A stretch of DNA of 54,804 bases from Saccharibacillus sp. CPCC 101409 (GCF_030518235.1 NZ_JAULSA010000022.1:1-54804); one strand, 5' to 3'. Shown: positions 42,253 through 51,862, numbered from the stretch's first letter. Numbers and translations: made by a program. The notes: generated from the sequence alone by a model not told the origin.

Positions 42253-42768
42253 TCAATTCTTCGGCGTTTCCGTCAGGTCGACCGTTTCGTTGATGCCGGG
42301 TTCGGACTTGGGGTCCGAGCCTTTGCCGACCGCTTTTTTGAGCAGATGGGTGACCATCTTGATCGCGCTGCCGCTTTCCCAGTATTCGGCCGTTTCCGTC
42401 TTGACGCGAATCAGCACCAGATTGGGATCGTCGTAAGGCGTATCGAGAATCTTCTCGTACACCTTGTTCCACAGCACTTTTTTGCGGGCGTCGTCTTCGA
42501 CGAATTCCGCGGTGCCGCTGATGGACACATACGACTTGCCCGCATAAGCGACATTGACGCGGGGGTCTTCGAGAATCTCGGTATATTTGCTCGTATCTTT
42601 TTTGGTCAAAAACCACAGATCGCCGTCGAATTCGATATGCTGCGTTCTCATGGGCCGGGAGACCAGCCCGCTGTCCGAAATCGTCGTCAGCATCGCCGTT
42701 TCGATATCGTCGATCAGACCGCGGACGGTCTCGATGGCTTCCTTGTTGGCCGTCGTTTCTTTCGGCAT
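42253..42768 (-). CDS. pyridoxamine 5'-phosphate oxidase-family protein (general stress protein 26-like)
   Basis: A 171-residue split-beta-barrel flavin- or F420-type protein. 'IETAMLTTISDSGLVSRPMRTQHIEFDGDLWFLTKKDTSKYTEI' and 'VNVAYAGKSYVSISGTAEFVEDD' match the general stress protein 26 group, which binds FMN or FAD; the reaction is not established. The ATG at 42768 follows AAAGGAGC. It is divergent from the stress-type SDR gene. Confidence 0.85.
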   Translation of the reverse strand: MPKETTANKEAIETVRGLIDDIETAMLTTISDSGLVSRPMRTQHIEFDGDLWFLTKKDTSKYTEILEDPRVNVAYAGKSYVSISGTAEFVEDDARKKVLWNKVYEKILDTPYDDPNLVLIRVKTETAEYWESGSAIKMVTHLLKKAVGKGSDPKSEPGINETVDLTETPKN

Positions 42769-42934
42769 GATATTCGCTCCTTTGCGGGATAATAGAGTTC
42801 CGGAATTAAGCGCAAATAAATACAATCGAGAAGTCCTTTGCTAACCCTATAAACGTGAACTCCGCCAGATAAACGCTGTTTGTTTAATAAAAAAACAACA
42901 AATAAAATTTTCGATTCCTACCCGAAAAGCGCTC

Positions 42935-42960
42935 GTTTAAACCGTAAGCGCGAAGGTTAC
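42935..42960 (+). promoter_or_regulatory. SigB-like general-stress promoter
   Basis: GTTTAA (42935-42940), a 14-bp spacer and GGTTAC (42955-42960). The -35 matches the SigB consensus exactly and the -10 four of six positions (GGGTAT). It lies about 100 bp upstream of an SDR whose Bacillus relatives are SigB-dependent. Confidence 0.5.
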
Positions 42961-43058
42961 ATACACAAAGAGAATTCAACTGCGGAACATCGAAACCAGG
43001 CAGGAAAAATCGTACATTCGACACGAGATCGTACATTCGACACGAGGAGGAATACATC

Positions 43059-43955
43059 ATGACCGATCAGTACACTTTTCAGGACCCGACAACCCAGTTT
43101 ACCAAAGCCGGACCGGAATTCGAACAGGAGCAGAAAGGACCGGGCATCCAGTCCGAGATGAATCCGATCCCCGACTCGGGCGAGCAATCATACCGCGGCA
43201 CGGGGCGTCTAACCGGCCGCAAAGCCGTCGTGACCGGAGCGGACAGCGGTATCGGCCGCGCGGCGGCGATCGCCTACGCCAGAGAAGGCGCCGACGTCGT
43301 GCTGTCGTACCTGCCGGAAGAAGAGTCGGACGCGCAGGAAGTGGTCAAGCTGATCGAAGCGGAAGGCCGCAAAGCGGTAGCCGTTCCGGGCGACGTGAAA
43401 GACGAGAGCTACTGCGTGAACCTGATCGAAACGGCGGTCAAAGAACTGGGCGGCCTCGACGTGCTCGCGATCGTGGCGGGCAAGCAGCAGTTCCGCGAAA
43501 GCATCGACGAGATCACGACGGAGCAGTTCGACGAAACGTTCAAAACGAACGTGTACGCGATGTTCTGGCTGTGCAAAGAAGCGATCAAGCACATGAAGCC
43601 GGGCAGCTCGATCATCAATACGTCGTCGATCCAGGCGTACAGCCCGTCGGAGATCCTGCTGGATTACGCGACGACCAAAGCCGCGATCAACACGTTCAGC
43701 AAAGCGCTGGCGCAGCAGGTCGGCCCGAAAGGCATCCGCGTGAACGTGGTCGCGCCGGGTCCGGTCTGGACGCCGCTGCAAGTAGCGGGCGGACAGCCGC
43801 CGGAGAAACTGCCGGAATTCGGCGAACAGACGCCGCTCGGCCGTCCCGGACAACCGGTAGAAATGGCTCCGGCTTACGTGTTCCTGGCGAGCCAGGAATC
43901 CAGCTACGTCAGCGGCGAGACGCTGAACGCCAACGGCGGTATGGTTTCGCCGTAA
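43059..43955 (+). CDS. SDR oxidoreductase, general stress protein 39 (YdaD/YhdF)-like
   Basis: A 298-residue SDR. The N-terminal 50-residue extension ('[40 protein letters not shown]') is typical of the YdaD/YhdF/GSP39 group. 'TGADSGIG' binds NAD(P), '[20 protein letters not shown]' holds the catalytic Ser, Tyr and Lys, and the NNAG position reads 'VAGKQ'. Bacillus relatives are general-stress proteins of unclear substrate. A SigB-like promoter upstream fits this role. A terminator follows. Confidence 0.9.
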   Translation: MTDQYTFQDPTTQFTKAGPEFEQEQKGPGIQSEMNPIPDSGEQSYRGTGRLTGRKAVVTGADSGIGRAAAIAYAREGADVVLSYLPEEESDAQEVVKLIEAEGRKAVAVPGDVKDESYCVNLIETAVKELGGLDVLAIVAGKQQFRESIDEITTEQFDETFKTNVYAMFWLCKEAIKHMKPGSSIINTSSIQAYSPSEILLDYATTKAAINTFSKALAQQVGPKGIRVNVVAPGPVWTPLQVAGGQPPEKLPEFGEQTPLGRPGQPVEMAPAYVFLASQESSYVSGETLNANGGMVSP

Positions 43956-44002
43956 GCCGTATAAACCGGCTGCGAAGCTGCGAAATTTTTAACCGCAATT
44001 TG

Positions 44003-44048
44003 CCGAAAGATTCCGAACCGGTTAACCGGCCGGAGTCTTTCGGTTTTT
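44003..44048 (+). terminator. terminator after stress SDR gene
   Basis: AAAGATTCCG(aa)CCGG-TTAA-CCGG(c)CGGAGTCTTT followed by CGGTTTTT. Confidence 0.8.
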
Positions 44049-44161
44049 GGTTTGTTAACTTTTTTATATAAATCCGCATCGATATTTGCTATACATACGT
44101 ACAAAAGAAAAAGTCGACGACGATGCAAAGCATCCATACAAGCAGAGATGGGGGAGATCGC

Positions 44162-44740
44162 TTGATCAGAAAAATGATAGGCGTATTGGCGGGGATCGCG
44201 ATAGCGTTTACCGCAGGCTGCGGCAGCGGCGAGCTGGAATTCGAGCCGAATGTGTTGACCGACCGGGATATGTGCGTGGTAAAAACGGAGGACGCGAAGT
44301 CGCGAATTTGCTACGGGACGAGCCGCGAGGAAGCGGAGAAGACGGCGGGCGAAGCGCAGGAAACGTATGATACCAGCAGCGGCTACGCGGACGGACTCGC
44401 GCTGTTCTATCGCGAAGACCGGGTTGTCGGGATCGACCTGAGAGAAGAGTCGATCGGCGTTTACCAGACAGCCAGAGGCGCGAAAGTCGGGATGAGCCGG
44501 GACGAGCTGATCGGGCTTTACGGCGATCAATATCTGAAAGTGCCGAACCAGGATCAACTCGCCGTGAATTATTATTACGATACGGAGAATAAGAAACTGC
44601 TTACGGACGTGGTCGAAGCGCTTCAAAACGACAGGGACGAAGCGGGAAAAGTGAGGATCGTCTCCTCCATGCTCGAAAAAGACGGCAGCTCCAAACAAAT
44701 CGGGATTATCGATCAGAAGATGGCGATTTATTTGGAATAG
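44162..44740 (+). CDS. small lipoprotein of unknown function
   Basis: A 192-residue exported lipoprotein. The start is placed at a TTG (44162) after GGGGGAGA, which gives a normal signal peptide ending in 'FTAGC'; an ATG at 44123 would add 13 residues before it. The mature part has 'TSREEAEKTAGEA', 'GLALFYREDRVVGIDLREESIGVYQTARGAKVGMSRDELIGLYG' and so resembles proteins with SmpA/BamE-like or DUF4309-like 'G-M--DEV---YG' motifs. Function unknown. Confidence 0.7.
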   Translation: MIRKMIGVLAGIAIAFTAGCGSGELEFEPNVLTDRDMCVVKTEDAKSRICYGTSREEAEKTAGEAQETYDTSSGYADGLALFYREDRVVGIDLREESIGVYQTARGAKVGMSRDELIGLYGDQYLKVPNQDQLAVNYYYDTENKKLLTDVVEALQNDRDEAGKVRIVSSMLEKDGSSKQIGIIDQKMAIYLE

Positions 44741-44770
44741 CAGGGACAATCCCGCTTCAAGCCGGATCGT

Positions 44771-45400
44771 TTAGAACCGTGTTCTCAGAATGAACTCCGG
44801 TTCCAGCAAATACGCCGGCGGATACAGATCGTCGCGGGCGGACAGCAGTCCGCGGAATTCGGCCAGACGGTAAGAGGGGGCCGGCGCAGGTTCGTAAACG
44901 ACTCCAAATTCCGCGGGCGTCATCAGCCGTACGATTACGAAGACATCTTCGGCCTCCGTCATTTTGTAGAGGACGTTTCGCTCGTCGAACACGTCCTCCG
45001 GCAGACCGAGTGCGACCAGATTAAACGCTCGTCCGTGCCAGGTTGTACGAATAACCCGAAAAGCTTTTTCTTCGATCAGCTTTACAAAGCGGTCGGGGTC
45101 GAGGCGAAGTTCGATTCCGATCATATAGCCGTTTGCATCCAGATCGTTCCCGAAGTCGGTATCGTATCCGATTCCGTAGTCATTAAGCAGCGTGGGCTCG
45201 GCGACAATCATACGATCCAATCCGGCCGCAGCGTCCGTACCGGCAGCCGTATCGTCGATATAAGGAATAACCATCCGCTCGGCCGCCACCCGCTCTCCGA
45301 TCTCGTTATCCGGATCGTCTGCGCCGTTTTTGTAAGAATGCGGCATCAGGTAAATATAGCCCATTCCCAGACCGTCTTCTTCGTAGCAGGTAATTCGCAT
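44771..45400 (-). CDS. conserved-looking soluble protein of unknown function
   Basis: A 209-residue acidic protein, no signal peptide or membrane helix. Recognisable words include 'LGMGYIYLMPHSYKNGADDPDNE' near the N-terminus and 'VIRTTWHGRAFNLVALGLPEDVFDERNVLYKM'. I do not recognise the family. The ATG follows AAAGGAAA. It lies 41 bp downstream of a GNAT gene on the same strand and may share its transcript. Confidence 0.6.
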   Translation of the reverse strand: MRITCYEEDGLGMGYIYLMPHSYKNGADDPDNEIGERVAAERMVIPYIDDTAAGTDAAAGLDRMIVAEPTLLNDYGIGYDTDFGNDLDANGYMIGIELRLDPDRFVKLIEEKAFRVIRTTWHGRAFNLVALGLPEDVFDERNVLYKMTEAEDVFVIVRLMTPAEFGVVYEPAPAPSYRLAEFRGLLSARDDLYPPAYLLEPEFILRTRF

Positions 45401-45441
45401 TGGCTATCTTTTCCTTTCGGCTGTTTGGTTGAAAATTAAAT

Positions 45442-45897
45442 TTACAGCTCCTTCGTCATAAACGCACTATACGGATCAAGCGCATAATCCCCGAACGGTC
45501 CGCATTCCGCAAACCCGTGCTTCTCGTACAGCTTTCTCGCAGGCAGAAAAGCGTCCATCGAACCCGTTTCCAGGCTGATCCGCTGGTACCCGCGCCCGCG
45601 CGCTTCTTCGATAATATGCACCAGCAGTTTCTCCGCGACGCCTTTGCGCAGATGCCGGGTGTCCGTCTTCATCGATTTCAGTTCGCCGTGACCCGGGTCC
45701 AGTTCCTTGATCGCGCCGCAGCCGAGCAGCTCGCCGTTCTCCCAGGCGCTCCAGAATGTGATTTCCGGCCTGCGCAGCTTGTCCAGGTCCAGCGCGTGGA
45801 CGCTCTCCGGCGGCGAGTGCAGCGTCATACTGTGCAGATGATCTTGCAACAGCGCGGCGACTTCCGGGCCTCTGAGATCGTCAACTTTAATTTCCAT
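45442..45897 (-). CDS. GNAT N-acetyltransferase
   Basis: A 151-residue single-domain acetyltransferase. 'GELLGCGAIKELDPGHGELKSMKTDTRHLRKGVAEKLLVHIIEEARGRGYQRISLET' covers the acetyl-CoA-binding core (R/Q-x-x-G-x-G/A is 'RKGVAE'). 'ARKLYEKHGFAECGPFGDY' is the typical end. It resembles YsnE/PhnO-like small-molecule acetyltransferases. The ATG at 45897 follows AAGGAGCG; an upstream reading to 45987 has no site. Confidence 0.85.
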   Translation of the reverse strand: MEIKVDDLRGPEVAALLQDHLHSMTLHSPPESVHALDLDKLRRPEITFWSAWENGELLGCGAIKELDPGHGELKSMKTDTRHLRKGVAEKLLVHIIEEARGRGYQRISLETGSMDAFLPARKLYEKHGFAECGPFGDYALDPYSAFMTKEL

Positions 45898-46145
45898 GGG
45901 ATATTCGCTCCTTCGTCTTCTGTCGGTGACCGCTTTTCTTTTATCATAATCGAATCGTTTCAAGGAAAGAAAGAGGTAACCTGACACCGCTGCAAAAAAG
46001 TTCGTCGTTGATAACGTGATTTTTAAAAAGATGGTATAAAAGATTACGTTTCAATCCGAGCAGCCGCTGTACACCTCCCGCCGCGCTTGACCGAACCGCC
46101 GCCCCGATATACGGTAAACCCAACGAACTTTAAGGAGGAACCGCC

Positions 46146-47081
46146 GTGCCGGAACTCGGAGGAAGCCTGTTTCAACCGTCGCTGCCGGAAGGAAGATTCG
46201 GGCCCCGTTTTCACGCCTATTATTACAAGCAGTGGAGCTCTTACCGCATGGATTACCATAGCCACGACTCCACGGAGATCATGTACCTGATGACGGGGAG
46301 CTGCATCGTGGACGTGAAGGCGGAGGAGGCGCGGGAAGAGCGCTTTGCTTTGAAAAAAGGCGAGCTGATCCTGCTGGACGCGAATGTGCCGCACCGCCTG
46401 ATCGTCGAGGAAGGCGTATCGTGCCGGATGCTGAATGTGGAGTTCGCGTTTGCGCCGGCGGCCGAGGGCGACCTTGCGGCTCTCAGCGTCGGCGCGCTGG
46501 CCCGGGAAGAACCGGCGCTGGCCGAGCTGCTGCGGAATCCTTTTGCCAGCGCGGTGCTGCCCGATCCCGAAGAAGTGCCGCATACGCTCAAATCGCTGGT
46601 GCTGGAGCTGGACCGCGCGGGCGGCGAAGGCGTGATGGCGCGCCTGCTGTTTGCCGAACTGCTGCTGCGGCTGGCCCGGCTGAGACGGGAGCAGCTTCAA
46701 TCGAGCCGTCAGCACGCGCACCAGTATATCCGCCGCACGATCGAATATCTGCACCAGAACTACGACCGCGGCATTCAGGTCCGCGAGATCGCCGCCGCCG
46801 TCAATCTGCATCCCGGCTATCTGCACCGCCTGTTCAAGCAGCATACGGGGCGCACGCTGACCGACTACCTGAACGGCCTGCGCATGGACAAAGCCAAAAT
46901 GCTGCTGTCCGCAAGCGCCGTCCCTATCGCCGATATCGCCGATTATGTGGGCATCGCCAGCCGGCAGTATTTTCACCTGCTGTTCCGCAAATACGGAGGC
47001 TGCACGCCGACGCAGTACCGGGAACAGGCCGAACGCGATTCCCGCGCCGGCTCGTCCAAAGCGGAAAGTGAGTATTTTTGA
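46146..47081 (+). CDS. AraC-family regulator with cupin domain
   Basis: A 311-residue regulator. The N-terminal cupin (about 20-110: 'MDYHSHDSTEIMYLMTGSCIVDV', 'GELILLDANVPHRLIVEEG') probably binds a sugar. The C-terminal double helix-turn-helix ('IQVREIAAAVNLHPGYLHRLFKQHTGRTLTDYLNGLRMDKAKMLL', 'IADIADYVGIASRQYFHLLFRKYGGCTPTQYR') binds DNA. The GTG start follows AAGGAGGA. The GH4 alpha-galactosidase gene lies 123 bp downstream on the same strand, so it is the likely target. Confidence 0.9.
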   Translation: MPELGGSLFQPSLPEGRFGPRFHAYYYKQWSSYRMDYHSHDSTEIMYLMTGSCIVDVKAEEAREERFALKKGELILLDANVPHRLIVEEGVSCRMLNVEFAFAPAAEGDLAALSVGALAREEPALAELLRNPFASAVLPDPEEVPHTLKSLVLELDRAGGEGVMARLLFAELLLRLARLRREQLQSSRQHAHQYIRRTIEYLHQNYDRGIQVREIAAAVNLHPGYLHRLFKQHTGRTLTDYLNGLRMDKAKMLLSASAVPIADIADYVGIASRQYFHLLFRKYGGCTPTQYREQAERDSRAGSSKAESEYF

Positions 47082-47109
47082 CACTTCCGGCTTTAACGGG
47101 TCACAATAT

Positions 47110-47123
47110 TGATAACGCTTACC
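47110..47123 (+). promoter_or_regulatory. candidate catabolite-responsive element (cre) upstream of melA
   Basis: TGATAACGCTTACC matches 12 of 14 positions of the Bacillus cre consensus TGWAANCGNTNWCA. It lies 82 bp before the alpha-galactosidase ATG, suggesting CcpA repression in the presence of preferred sugars. Confidence 0.55.
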
Positions 47124-47204
47124 TCCTTCTCCCTGCTAAGATGAACCTGACCGTTAACGATTAACGAAAGGCTCAAACTCCAACAAACGGAAGGGGAAAA
47201 ACAT

Positions 47205-48716
47205 ATGTCGTTCAAAGTGGCTTTTATCGGGGCGGGGAGTATCGGATTCACGCGCGGGCTGCTGCGGGATCTGCTCAGCGTGCCGGAATTTGCAGATATC
47301 GAAGTTGCGTTTATGGATATCGACCGGCGGAATCTGGATATGGTCACGGAGCTGTGCCAGCGGGACATCGACGAGAACGGGCTCAAGATTTCGATCGCTC
47401 CGACGACGGACCGCAGGCAGGCGCTGGAAGGCGCGAAGTACGTATTTTGCACAATTCGCGTCGGCGGGCTCGAAGCATTCGGGGCGGATGTGGACATCCC
47501 TCTCAAGTACGGCGTGGACCAGTGCGTCGGCGATACGCTGTGCGCGGGCGGCATCATGTACGGACAGCGGGGAGTCGCCGAGATGCTGGAGATCTGCCGC
47601 GATATTCGTGAGCAGGCGGCTCCGGACGTCCTGCTGCTCAACTACTCCAATCCGATGGCGATGCTGACCTGGGCGTGCAACAAGTACGGCGGCGTGCGGA
47701 CCATCGGGCTGTGTCACGGCGTGCAGCACGGGCATCGTCAGATCGCGGAAGTGTACGGCCTGGAGAAGAACGACGTCGATATCATCTGCGCGGGTATCAA
47801 TCACCAGACCTGGTACATCTCCGCGAAGCACGAAGGGCGCGATCTGACGGAAGGGCTGCTGGAAGCGTTCGAGCGCCATCCCGAATACAGCCGGACCGAG
47901 AAAGTGCGCATCGATATGCTCCGGCGCTTCGGCTATTACAGCACGGAATCGAACGGCCATCTGAGCGAATATGTGCCGTGGTACCGCAAACGCCAGGATG
48001 AAATCAACGACTGGATCGATCTCGGCAGCTGGATCAACGGGGAAACGGGCGGCTATCTGCGGGTGTGCACGGAAGGGCGCAGCTGGTTCGAGACCGATTT
48101 TCCGAACTGGCTCAAAGACCCGGCGTTCGTATACGATGCGGAGCACCGCGGCGAAGAACACGGTTCGTATATCGTCGAAGGATTGGAGACGGGGCGGGTG
48201 TACCGGGGGCATTTCAACACGGTCAATAACGGCATTATCTCCAATCTGCCGGACGACGCCATTATCGAAGCGCCGGGTTACGTGGACCGCAGCGGCATCT
48301 CGATGCCCGTCGTCGGCGAACTCCCGCTCGGGGCGGCCGCCGTCTGCAATGTGAGCATTTCCGTGCAGCGCCTGGCGGTGGAAGCGGCGGTGAGCGGCGA
48401 CGACAAGCTGCTGCGGCAGGCGTTTATGATGGACCCGCTCGTCGGCGCTGTCTGCAATCCAAAGGAAATCTGGCAGATGGTCGACGAAATGCTGGTGGCC
48501 GGAGAGAAATGGCTGCCGCAGTACGGCGGCGCGATCGCGGAAGCGAAACAGCGGCTGGCTTCAGAGGACTTGATCCCAACGCGCGAAGGCAACGAGGGCG
48601 CGGCGCGGCTGAAAGTCAAAACGGTGGACGAAATGAAACAGGACCGCGAAGCGGCGAACAAGAACGCAGGCGAGTCGGATAAAGGGAAGGACCGGGAGAA
48701 AACTGGACAGGCTTGA
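47205..48716 (+). CDS. melA: alpha-galactosidase, glycoside hydrolase family 4
   Basis: A 503-residue NAD- and metal-dependent glycosidase. The Rossmann motif 'GAGSIGFTRG' (9-18) holds NAD+. 'YSNPMAMLTWA', 'GLCHGVQHG' (metal-binding Cys) and 'AGINHQTWY' (metal-binding His) are GH4 hallmarks. It hydrolyses alpha-galactosides such as melibiose by an oxidation-elimination mechanism in the cytoplasm. The C-terminal about 35 residues are charged and probably disordered. It is adjacent to an AraC regulator and a cre-like box; no transporter gene is next to it. Confidence 0.92.
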   Translation: MSFKVAFIGAGSIGFTRGLLRDLLSVPEFADIEVAFMDIDRRNLDMVTELCQRDIDENGLKISIAPTTDRRQALEGAKYVFCTIRVGGLEAFGADVDIPLKYGVDQCVGDTLCAGGIMYGQRGVAEMLEICRDIREQAAPDVLLLNYSNPMAMLTWACNKYGGVRTIGLCHGVQHGHRQIAEVYGLEKNDVDIICAGINHQTWYISAKHEGRDLTEGLLEAFERHPEYSRTEKVRIDMLRRFGYYSTESNGHLSEYVPWYRKRQDEINDWIDLGSWINGETGGYLRVCTEGRSWFETDFPNWLKDPAFVYDAEHRGEEHGSYIVEGLETGRVYRGHFNTVNNGIISNLPDDAIIEAPGYVDRSGISMPVVGELPLGAAAVCNVSISVQRLAVEAAVSGDDKLLRQAFMMDPLVGAVCNPKEIWQMVDEMLVAGEKWLPQYGGAIAEAKQRLASEDLIPTREGNEGAARLKVKTVDEMKQDREAANKNAGESDKGKDREKTGQA

Positions 48717-48738
48717 ATAAGCCGGGCTGCCGGGCCGA

Positions 48739-49464
48739 TCAAGGCGCCAGCAGCTCCCGGACCTCCGCTTCCAATTCCCGGGTTTCCTGAAAAATGACCT
48801 TTTTCCCGTCGTCCCAAATCGGGAGCGTGTAAAGAATCGGTTCGCCGGTATCGAATACGACGCTGTAATACTGCGGATCGTTCGGACTGTTCCAGGCATA
48901 ATCGGACGCGTCCGTGCCGCTTCGCAGCAGTTTCACGAAACGTTCCAGCTCGTCGCCAGACAGTTCGCGCAGCGGCTGCGTTTCGCCAATGCGATAGATC
49001 GCCGCCGAGGCGAGCTTCGTTTCCGTAATCGGACCGAACTGCGAGGAAGGAAGTTCCTTAAATCCGTCTCTGACGTACAATTTATAGCCGCCGATCTGTT
49101 CGTCCGAACGAACAGCCACCGCTTCCTCCGGTTCGAATCCCTCCACCCGATACAGCTTCGTGCCTTTTTCCAGAAAAGCGGCGTCGCCGGACCGGCTTCG
49201 GTAATTCGGGCTGTTCACCCTGCCTTCGAGCTTTTTCTTGACCGTTCCGACCGCCTCGTCCGTTACCGTATCCGAATCGCGCAGCACGCCGTCCCATAGA
49301 CCGGTATAGGTGTCGTCTCCGATCTTCACAAAATCGATCCAGTCGATAATCGTGGAACGGTGCTGCAAAGTCGAACAGGCGGTGCTTGAGAGCAGAACGG
49401 TCAGCAGAACGCACAGCGATCCGATACGAATCACGATAGAGCGATTGAAAAGTCGTCCATTCAT
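48739..49464 (-). CDS. lipoprotein of unknown function
   Basis: A 241-residue exported lipoprotein with lipobox 'LSSTAC' (about Cys30). The mature part has 'VKIGDDTYTGLWDGVLRD', 'FLEKGTKLYRVEGFEPEEAVAVR' and 'YYSVVFDTGEPILYTLPIWDDGKKVIFQETRELEAEVRELL'; it resembles other Bacillota lipoproteins of unknown role. RBS AGGAGGGGG. Divergent from the TetM-like GTPase gene. Confidence 0.75.
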   Translation of the reverse strand: MNGRLFNRSIVIRIGSLCVLLTVLLSSTACSTLQHRSTIIDWIDFVKIGDDTYTGLWDGVLRDSDTVTDEAVGTVKKKLEGRVNSPNYRSRSGDAAFLEKGTKLYRVEGFEPEEAVAVRSDEQIGGYKLYVRDGFKELPSSQFGPITETKLASAAIYRIGETQPLRELSGDELERFVKLLRSGTDASDYAWNSPNDPQYYSVVFDTGEPILYTLPIWDDGKKVIFQETRELEAEVRELLAP

Positions 49465-49562
49465 GGAGTCCCCCTCCTTTTTCTCTATAAACGCACTTGA
49501 CCCGCCTTTTGTTTCCTTAGTACGGTTATAGGGAAGACGATTTCGATAAAAGGAGCCTTCCC

Positions 49563-51713
49563 ATGAACAAAACGATCGGCATGCTGGCTCATGTGGACGC
49601 GGGCAAAACGACGTTCGCCGAGCAGCTGCTTTATCATACGAACAGTATCCGCAGCCGCGGAAGGGTGGATCACAAGGACGCGTTTATGGACAGCCACGAG
49701 ATCGAGCGGGCGCGCGGCATTACGGTGTTCGCGGGCCAGGCGGTGATGCGCTATCGCGATTCGACATACTATCTGCTCGACACGCCGGGGCACGCTGACT
49801 TCTCGGCCGAGATGGAGCGCGCGCTGCGCACGATGGACTACGCGGTCGTTCTGCTCAGCGCGGTCGAAGGCGTCGAAGGGCATACCGAGACGGTGTGGCA
49901 GCTGCTGCGGCGCTACCGCATTCCGGCGTTCTTTTTTATCAATAAAACGGACCGGGCCGGAGCGGACGCCGAGCGGGTGCTGGGCGAAATCCGCGGTCTA
50001 CTGACCGGGAATGCGGTGGAATTGACGGATACGGTCGAGGTTGGCGAAGGGAACGGCGTCGAGCCTGTCCGGATGGCCGACTCGCTCAAAGACTTTCTGG
50101 CCGAGCGCGACGAAGCGCTGCTGGAAGATCATCTCGAAGACCGGCTGACCCCGGAGCGGTGGACCGACGCCCTGATCGCCGCGATCCGGGACTGCCGGAT
50201 CTATCCGTGCCTGCACGGCTCGGCGCTGCTGGACGTCGGCGTGACGGACTTTCTGGCGAAGTTCGATCGGCTGACGGCGACGGACTACGCGCCGGCGGAA
50301 GAAGCGGCCGCCGAGCCGTTCGCCGGCCGGGTGTACAAGATCGGGCACGACGAAGCCGGCACGAGGCTGACGTATATCAAAGCGCTGCGCGGCTCGCTCG
50401 GCGTGCGCGAATTCGTTCGCTACGCGGCGGCGGACGGCGCGAATGCCGGCGGCAGTTCGGGAGCGATTGAACCGCCGCCGGCGAGCGAAGCCGCTTCGCC
50501 GGATCGGGCGGCCGCCGGCTCTGTCCGGCCGCCCGGAAGCGGCGCCGCAACGCCGGACGCGGACGCTTCGGCCGAGCCGCAGTCTCCGCTGCGCGTGCTC
50601 GAAGAGAAAGTCACCGGCATCCGCGTCTACAGCGGCGACCGCTACACCCGGGCCGACCGGGTATACGCCGGCGAGCTGTTCGCCGTGACCGGCCTGACCG
50701 AAGCGCAGGCCGGCGGCGGGCTCGGCGAACTGCTGCATGAACGCGTGCCGTTCGAGATGGCGCCGACGCTGACGGCGGGCGTGGACTTTCCGCAAGACCG
50801 GCCGGTCCGGGACGTGCTGCGCGTCTTCCGCATGCTGGAAGCGGAAGACCCGGCGCTCGGTGTGCTCTGGGAAGAAGAGCTTCAGGAGCTCCAGATCCGC
50901 GTCATGGGCGCGATCCAGCTTGAAGTGCTGCACAGCGTGCTGCAGGGGCGCTTCGGATTGGACGTCGTTTTCGGCGAGCCGGAGATTCTGTACCGGGAAA
51001 CCGTCTCCGCGCCGGTGACGGGTTACGGACATTTCGAGCCGCTCAAGCATTACGCCGAGGTGCATCTGCGCATCGAGCCGGGCGAACGCGGCAGCGGCGT
51101 GGTGTTTGCCGACGCCTGCCACCCGGACGATCTGGCGCTCGGCTATCGCAACCTGATCGGCCAGCATGTGGGGGAGCGCGAGCATCACGGGCTGCTGACC
51201 GGATCGCCGCTGACCGATGTGCGGGTCACGCTGCTGACCGGACGCGCGCACAACAAGCATACGCACGGCGGAGACTTCCGCGAAGCGGCGTTCCGCGCGC
51301 TGCGGCAGGGGCTGGAGCAGGCGGACAATGTGCTGCTGGAGCCGTGCTACCGTTTCCGCATCCGGGCGGAGCTTGCGCATATGGGCCGCATCATGGCCGA
51401 TGTGCAGCAGGCGTACGGAATCTTCGATCCGCCGGAGACCGGCGAGACGCATCTGCTGCTGACCGGCATCGTACCGGCGGCGACGTTTATGAACTATGCG
51501 ACCGAGCTGGCTTCCTTCACCCGGGGCAAAGGCATGCTGGGCTTGAGCTACGGCGGCTACCGTCCGTGCCACAACGCTGAAGAAGTCATCGCCCGGCGCG
51601 GCTACGACAAGAACGCCGATCCGCTGTATACGTCTTCGTCGATTTTTTGCGCCAAAGGAGCGGGGTACTCCATGCCGTGGGACGAAGCGGAGGCGGCGAT
51701 GCATCTGCTGTGA
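49563..51713 (+). CDS. TetM-like ribosome-protection / translation-factor GTPase
   Basis: A 716-residue EF-G-like GTPase. G motifs are intact: 'AHVDAGKTT' (9-17), 'RGIT' (51-54), 'DTPGH' (73-77), 'NKTD' (127-130). The later domains contain 'MGAIQLEVLHSVLQGRFGLDVVFGEPEILYRETV' and end with 'YSMPWDEAEAAM', as in TetM/TetW-type proteins and their chromosomal relatives. An Ala/Pro/Ser/Gly-rich insertion of about 55 residues (near 293-345) interrupts domain 2. It may free ribosomes from drugs or other stalls; drug resistance cannot be assumed. Leader RBS AAAGGAG. Confidence 0.88.
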   Translation: MNKTIGMLAHVDAGKTTFAEQLLYHTNSIRSRGRVDHKDAFMDSHEIERARGITVFAGQAVMRYRDSTYYLLDTPGHADFSAEMERALRTMDYAVVLLSAVEGVEGHTETVWQLLRRYRIPAFFFINKTDRAGADAERVLGEIRGLLTGNAVELTDTVEVGEGNGVEPVRMADSLKDFLAERDEALLEDHLEDRLTPERWTDALIAAIRDCRIYPCLHGSALLDVGVTDFLAKFDRLTATDYAPAEEAAAEPFAGRVYKIGHDEAGTRLTYIKALRGSLGVREFVRYAAADGANAGGSSGAIEPPPASEAASPDRAAAGSVRPPGSGAATPDADASAEPQSPLRVLEEKVTGIRVYSGDRYTRADRVYAGELFAVTGLTEAQAGGGLGELLHERVPFEMAPTLTAGVDFPQDRPVRDVLRVFRMLEAEDPALGVLWEEELQELQIRVMGAIQLEVLHSVLQGRFGLDVVFGEPEILYRETVSAPVTGYGHFEPLKHYAEVHLRIEPGERGSGVVFADACHPDDLALGYRNLIGQHVGEREHHGLLTGSPLTDVRVTLLTGRAHNKHTHGGDFREAAFRALRQGLEQADNVLLEPCYRFRIRAELAHMGRIMADVQQAYGIFDPPETGETHLLLTGIVPAATFMNYATELASFTRGKGMLGLSYGGYRPCHNAEEVIARRGYDKNADPLYTSSSIFCAKGAGYSMPWDEAEAAMHLL

Positions 51714-51732
51714 ACGTTCGATAAGGAACATT

Positions 51733-51765
51733 AAGCTTCGGCCCAAGCGGGGTGAAGCTTTTTTT
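51733..51765 (+). terminator. terminator after TetM-like gene
   Basis: AAGCTTC / GAAGCTT stem around a GC-rich loop, followed by TTTTT. Confidence 0.8.
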
Positions 51766-51800
51766 GTTCACATTTAAATTACATTTTATTGCATATATTG

Positions 51801-51829
51801 TTGACATTTGCTCCTGAAGAATCTAGAAT
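51801..51829 (+). promoter_or_regulatory. promoter of arabinanase gene
   Basis: Consensus TTGACA (51801-51806), a 17-bp spacer and TAGAAT (51824-51829). The transcript would carry a leader of about 155 nt. Confidence 0.75.
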
Positions 51830-51862
51830 CCTTTTTGCAAAGGTTTGAGTTAATAATTTACA

